Part shown: piece after piece, positions 58,901-64,000 of the stretch
Layout of the letters: every line of letters begins with the position of its first letter
Numbering within the stretch: position 1 is the stretch's first letter
Source: Halicephalobus mephisto
Lineage: Eukaryota > Nematoda > Chromadorea > Rhabditida > Panagrolaimidae
Length of the DNA stretch: 64,000 nucleotides
Assembly (NCBI GenBank): GCA_009193035.1
Contig: SWDT01000103.1
Location: 124,001 to 188,000 of the forward strand
Direction: 5' to 3'
Program-made: the position numbers and the translations under genes
The notes under the pieces: generated by a model
The model's database searches: none
Seen by the model: only the letters and a program-made list of their open reading frames with translations
What the model was told of the DNA's origin: nothing

Positions 58901-59194
58901 AATTTGATTTAAATGATGAATTTTGATTTTTTGTTTTGTTAGCTTAGTTTCCCATCTCGTTGAAAAAACAAAAAATTTTTATTTGTCATTATTTTACAAT
59001 TTGGCTTTTTCGTCGGTAAATCATTTTTATTCTTTTATTGCTGTCAAAAAAAATATTTTATGGATTTTTTATAACTTATCCGATTTACCCCGTCTTGCGC
59101 AATTGTTCCAGAATATGTTTGAATTTCATTATTCGTGGAAGCAAATTTCCGAACACATCCTGTAATCCGTGCTCCGTATTATTAAAATTAACGA

Positions 59195-59460
59195 TCAGAG
59201 TTCAAGGTCAAAGTTTGAAGTCAGATTTTGAAGTCGAAGTTTGAAATCAAAGTTTGAAGTTGAAATTTGAAGTTAGATTTTGAAGTCAGTCTGAAGTCGA
59301 AGTCTGAAATCAAAGTTCGAAGTCGAAGTCTGAAATTAAAGTTCGAAGTCAGTCTGAAGTTAAAGTTCGAAATCAAATTTTGAAGTTGAACTTTGAAATC
59401 ATATTTGAAGTTCAAAGTTAAAGTTGGCAGTCAAAATTTGAGGTCGAAGTTTGAACTTTT
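59195..59460. repeat. ~12-bp tandem array AAGTYTGAAGTC
   Basis: Imperfect GAAGTCGAAGTYTGAAATCA units, about twenty copies. Open frames here are repeat artefacts. Confidence 0.85.
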
Positions 59461-59844
59461 CGTGCTGAAATAGCTTTCATGGATTTTTTGATTTTAAAAA
59501 GTTGTCCTATCTAAATTGATAGAACTTGATGTCTGAGTTTTCGAATCCAAACATGGCCTGCAAGTCTATCCTAGCACGAAAGTCCAAAGTTTAACCTCGA
59601 ACTCCGACTGTCAATTTGGATAGAACGGAACAGATGGAATTACAGTGACCATTTTTGTCGATTTTCGGATTTTTTTGAACTTGTTTCGTGTGCCTCAATA
59701 GCGTCGATTTATGTGGATTAATTTTAGCGAAAAAATCCAAATGTTTTCTCGACCTACTTCGAAACAAGAATAATAGGACAATCTGAAAATAGTAAGTGAA
59801 TTAATTTTTATACAGATGTTTTTAAATTTTTTTAGAGTAACCTT

Positions 59845-62800
59845 ATGCCAGCCGCCAAAGTTTTTGATCGAAATTCCAAAGGTGCTGTGACATCCGGTGG
59901 TGTTATGTCCGTCCCACTGGTCACAAATCCTCTAAAAACAAATGTCAAAAGTGAGTTTGAAATTTTTTATTTATTTCCGGTCACGAAATTAAATTTTTAC
60001 TTTTATTTCTTATTCTATTTTATAATTTCTGTCTTACTGTAATTCCATTTTTATAAATTTCATTGTGATTTTTTAAATAATTTGTTTTATTTTAATTTTT
60101 GTCTTACTATAACCTAAAAATTACAATATTGTGTAAATTACAGTACTGTTTGTCTTACTGTAGTTGGTGTAGTATTGTAATTTACGCAATATTGTGATTT
60201 CTGTCTTACTGTAGTTTGTGTAGTACTGTAATTTACACAATATTGTAATTTTTATCTTACTGTAATTTACACAATGTTGTAATTTTTATCTTACTGTAGT
60301 TTACGCAATATTGTAATTTTTATCTTACTGTAGTTTGTGTAGTATTGTGATTTTTCATTTTATTTTAATTATTATTTTACTCTAATTTTTCAGAAACAGA
60401 AAAGACGGAGGAGGAGAAACAACGAGATCAAAGACGGGCCAAAGAGCTACTGTCCTACAGAGAAAATCTGGAAGATGAGTTAATCAAAAAACTAGATGAA
60501 CTCAAAAAAATTTGCCTAGAGGAAGCCGTAAGTTTCTTATTTTCTTAGAAATTCATTATTATTTCGTGATTATAAGGGATGAGAAGAATAATGTAATTTT
60601 ACGTAAACAAGTATGAGATAAGAAATGCAATTCAAATTATGTATTTCTTATTGATTTTTAAATTTGGACTTTATATATACCTAGACTGGTTTGAGGAGGA
60701 TCTGACAGCACCTAAATCGGAGCAAGTAAAATACGGTAGGATCTAGACTAACTCAATAAAGCTTAAATTAAGGCTAGAAAGTGCAGCGAAAATGTTGGAT
60801 GACTTAAAAGGGGCCTAGGCAGATCTAACAGGACCTAATTTTAAGTCAGGTATGAAAAGGGTCCAATAAGATCCAGAAGAACTTAAACAAGTCCAAAGAC
60901 CTAAATCAGAGCCACAAAGACGTGACAGAAGTCCTGTAAGATCTGTAAGGACCTAAACCAAGACTAATAGCATGTGATAAATGTCCTAAAAGATCTAGAA
61001 GTATCTAAACGAGCCCAACAAAATCCACCTCAAGGCCATAAAAACTCCTAAAAGTTGTTTACTCTTAAAACTTTTCCGATTATCCTAATCAATTATGTCT
61101 ATTGTTTTGTTTGCCTTCCAATTTACCTGAAATACGATCCATAAAATTGATCATGACAAAAGCGGCAAACTTTTTGTTCTTTTTACTGTATTGGATTGCG
61201 TAATATTTATTTTCAGGAGATTACGGGAGTCCTTCCAGTGGAGGTTTACTTGACACTTCATCCAGACGAACCCGCGCCGAAAATTAAAAGACGGATCGGC
61301 ACCACTTTTGCTCTCCCAGACGATGTCCTGGAAAATACTTTTACTGTCCGTTTTTTGTTTCGAAATGGGGTTTGACATTTAGGTTTCAGGATGACAGACT
61401 GGCATTACTTGAGACAGATATAAAGATGCAAAAAAAGATCATTGCTGCCACTGAGAAAATGTCAAAGGATAAATACATCAACAAATCTCTGAGAAAAAAA
61501 CACAGAAGAGATTTACAGAACGCTCACCACAAGTTGAGGGATCTTCAGAAGGGATTAAATAAGATGAGAATATCGGCTAGTAAACCTGACGTTTCAAGTT
61601 TGGAGGGATCCATTTATTCCGGAAGTGCCTATTCTCTACATGCGATGAGTAAGTTTAAAATACAGCATCATCCATAGTTTCGGAAGTATTGGTGATAACT
61701 TGTTTCATTAGATAGAACTAAAAAGTGTGTATATTGTTAGAATGCTTATAAGAAGGTCCACGATTTAAGATATAAATGATGTCTTTACAATTTCTAATTC
61801 AGAAGTTATGACATCTGTAAAACACATCATGATATAGCCCAAAATTTCGGATATATCAGTTGTAACTTAGGCTACTGTAAAGTAGTAGGAAAGTATTTTA
61901 TATTCCTAGAATCGCTAAACTAAGCTCTGTAATTTGGGCTATTAACGATATCTATATTCCTTCTCCTTCAGAAGTTATGACAGAATATCTTAATTTTTTT
62001 CATAACAGTTGTTAAATTTCTTATTTTCCCTCATAACTTCTGAAGCAAAGGATATGCAGAACTCTTTGATAACCTTTGTAGACATCATTTAAAGTATTCT
62101 AGCGACCAACAATACTTCTCTATTACTGTATAGTGATACAATTTACAATCAATGCTTCCAAAACTATGTACCATACTGTAGTTATAACGTTCCATTGATG
62201 ATAGTACTTTTAGAATCCTGGAATGACGATGGAACATCATCTCAATATGGTCTTAGTGCAAAGTCCTGTCCCACAACTCCTCGGGGGTCGATCCCGGATC
62301 TCTGTGATTCAGATGAGAGGTCTTCGAATTGCTCTAGACTCTGGAACAAGTCCCCATCGAGCACCTCTCTCGTCCAACTCCAACCAACGACGACTTCAAC
62401 AACAAGTGGGACTTCCATAACCACCAATACAAGTCCGAATGACTCCGGGATTCATTCTGGAATTGCTGATTCTTCTCCTCCTTCGATCCCCTCCAGAAGA
62501 GCTACTTTGCCGACTAGTAGGATCACTTCACCGAACCCGAAAACCCCAAGTAGTCATTTGTATGAAAACATAGGGTACAACTCAATTGAACCTTACAAAA
62601 GTGCCTACAGACAGTCAAATTTCCCCACTATCAATGTAAATTTTTGTTTTTAAATTTTAATATTTTTATTTTTTCAGAATTTTCCACAAAAACCAGAAAT
62701 CATCGACGGATCCCAACATAACGGAGGATTGAAGACATCCCTCAGTGCACATCTTCCTAGAATCAGCAATCCAACAAATTTCGGAACTAAAAGTCATTCA

Positions 62801-63506
62801 ACATCACATTTTAGTAATTTACAAAGTAATCCTCAAGTTACTTCTGCAGCGAATTCTCAACTCGGGAGAATTGTCAGAAAAATTAGCAATCATCAAAATT
62901 CTGGATTAATTCCCCCAAACTCTAATCATCGTTTATCCATGGCAAATCCTTCTAATGTCAGAAATCCTCAAAATAATAGAGGATTTTCTACAACTTCTTT
63001 AGATCGAAGAATTCTTCGTCAGAAACAAGCCGGAGGCGAAATTGAAGGTTCTCCGTCGACTTCAAACGGTTCCGCCGGACAGGCTTCGAAATTGACGACC
63101 ACGTTTCCTGTCGGAACTGGCAACGACCAGATGGCAAGGTTCGTAATCCCTACGGCGGAGATTTGAAATAATGGAAATTTTTCTTTTTAGCGAACCGACA
63201 CATGAATCTTCAGATCCTCGTTTTCGATCGACTTCTCAGCATGGAGGCATAGGATTTGGAGTTCCTCATTGTACAGTTAATCCTCGTCATCACTCTGCAG
63301 GAAGATTGCCTTCTGGAGAATGGTCTATTTTTAATACCATCAGGGATCCTCAAATGGAAGCATTGTTGAACTTCTATAGAGACGGTATCTTCAGCAAACA
63401 ATTAACACCGAATTCCGTCGTCAACAGTACTCCCACAACGAGGATTGTTCCTATCGAACAGAAATCCGGATCTACTCAGAGAACAAATGGAGCAACTATG
63501 GTATAG
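59845..63506 (+). CDS. CUPID-domain protein, INAVA/CCDC120/FRMD4 type
   Basis: Seven exons: 59845-59950, 60394-60527, 61217-61345, 61390-61648, 62214-62635, 62678-63138 and 63191-63506, 608 residues in phase. Residues about 45-200 form the CUPID domain: RAKELLSYRENLEDELIKKL, EITGVLPVEV, KIKRRIGTTFALPDD, LALLETDIKMQKKI and a basic helix RKKHRRDLQNAHHKLRDLQK. In mammals this domain binds cytohesin ARF-GEFs at cell junctions. The rest is Ser/Pro/Asn-rich and disordered, with SGIHSGIADSSPPSIPSRR and HLYENIGYNS motifs and a C-terminal patch (REWSIFNTIRDP-like) that may be conserved. There is no FERM domain. The intron at 61346-61389 is only 44 bases with a GTCCGT donor. AATAAA is at 63634. Confidence 0.85.
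60060..61030. repeat. two intronic arrays in the CUPID gene
   Basis: 60060-60360 (intron 1): ~58-bp units with TCTTACTGTAGTTTGTGTAG and TTTACACAATATTGTAATTT. 60680-61030 (intron 2): loose ~60-bp units around AAGATCTAGAAGGACCTAAA. Confidence 0.7.
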
Positions 63507-63509
63507 GCC

Positions 63510-64000
63510 AAAGGATGTCGGGACGAATTTGCCCAAGTTTTAATTTCGAAATTTCGATCTCTTAATCCGTCCTTCACAAATTGCAATGTGAAATATCTGC
63601 TCAGTTACTGTAGTAAAAATAAAAATTGTTAGGAATAAAGGCAATTGAACTATTTAGAAAGGCCTTCGAGGCAGCTGTCAGGACGTAATAGCCCGTTGAA
63701 ACAGAACCATTACATTCAGGTGCAATTCTGTCGAGGCAAATGGACGATGGTCAGTCCGAATTCTCCTCATGGAAATTGAGTTCAAGGTTAATAACTTGAA
63801 GAAAGAGAATTCAACTCGAAATACTCAGACATCTTGTAGATTTTTCTTTTTTTGAAGATTTTTAGAGTTTTATTTTTGGATAATTATAATTTTATAAAAA
63901 GTTAAATTTCTTCTAAATTTTCCTTTTTTTAATATTTTTATTTTTATAAAATAATAAACATAAATTTTTTGTTTTTTATAAAAATTTTAATTTCTAGACA
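63510..64000. other. 3' flank of the CUPID gene
   Basis: Poly(A) signal at 63634-63639, then about 170 bases of ordinary sequence (63660-63830) and A/T runs to the window edge. No gene recognised. Confidence 0.5.

Larger units (their letters stand above)
53240..59830. other. gene desert with arrays and ordinary-complexity islands
   Basis: Islands at 53830-54080, 55370-55640, 56165-56350, 57780-58020 and 58900-59180 have mixed composition but no recognisable gene. Arrays: 55200-55340 (AAAGTATTTAAATTTATTTT), 56500-56880 (~75-bp), 58030-58230, and 58560-58830 (~60-bp). The islands could be long-range promoter or enhancer DNA of the CUPID gene, or relics. Confidence 0.45.

Noticed and set aside
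59221..59415. Minus-strand frame with repeated NFRLTSNFNFRL
   Set aside because: Product of the 12-bp tandem array.

Overview
The window is nuclear DNA of a nematode, probably a rhabditid relative of Caenorhabditis; I cannot name the genus. The evidence is eukaryotic genes with many short introns (often 40-100 bases) ending in TTTTCAG or TTTTAG, acceptor-like sites a few bases upstream of most start codons (expected of spliced-leader trans-splicing), a tight same-strand gene cluster that looks like an operon, and worm-typical families (an astacin with ShK domains, a claudin/Clc-like tetraspan protein). The DNA is very AT-rich. Most non-coding sequence is poly-A/T tandem arrays and dispersed repeats. 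No rRNA, convincing tRNA or CRISPR was seen.

Layout. 1-3.4 kb: a minus-strand class A GPCR after a 142-base tandem array. 3.4-10.2 kb: repeats plus exon-like pieces, including an unrecognised minus-strand gene or pseudogene (about 4.9-6.3 kb). 10.2-16.2 kb: a minus-strand cluster in the order MVB12 (ESCRT-I), MRPL42 (mitoribosome), LIPT2 (octanoyl transferase), RPC4 (RNA polymerase III). MRPL42 and LIPT2 are only 2 bases apart, and about 97 bases separate the LIPT2 stop from the RPC4 acceptor. 16.2-20.3 kb: low-complexity arrays with short islands of ordinary sequence. 20.3-24.4 kb: an astacin metalloprotease with three ShK domains. 24.6-28.6 kb: a segment with far fewer homopolymer runs, carrying an almost intronless chitinase-like gene whose catalytic motif is destroyed. 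28.6-32.3 kb: a TMEM104-type membrane protein. 36.6-39.0 kb: a four-TM claudin/Clc-like protein. 41.3-43.9 kb (minus): a protein with a formin-FH3-like N-terminal half and no FH2. 46.5-50.4 kb: a secreted protein with two vWA domains. 50.4-59.8 kb: a gene-poor repeat desert with islands of ordinary sequence. 59.8-63.5 kb: a CUPID-domain protein (INAVA/CCDC120/FRMD4 type).

Functional links. The operon-like cluster joins housekeeping genes: mitochondrial translation, lipoylation, Pol III transcription and endosomal sorting. The astacin, chitinase-like and double-vWA proteins are secreted and could act in cuticle, gut or extracellular matrix, but nothing in the sequence ties them into one pathway.

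Exon boundaries are my own reading from splice-site shape, phase continuity and protein family resemblance; none has been tested with transcripts. I found no clear new multi-gene system. The best leads are the two-base MRPL42/LIPT2 junction, the dead chitinase-like protein, the FH2-less FH3 protein, the unrecognised minus-strand gene, an apparent frameshift in MVB12, and several unnamed short palindromic repeat families.
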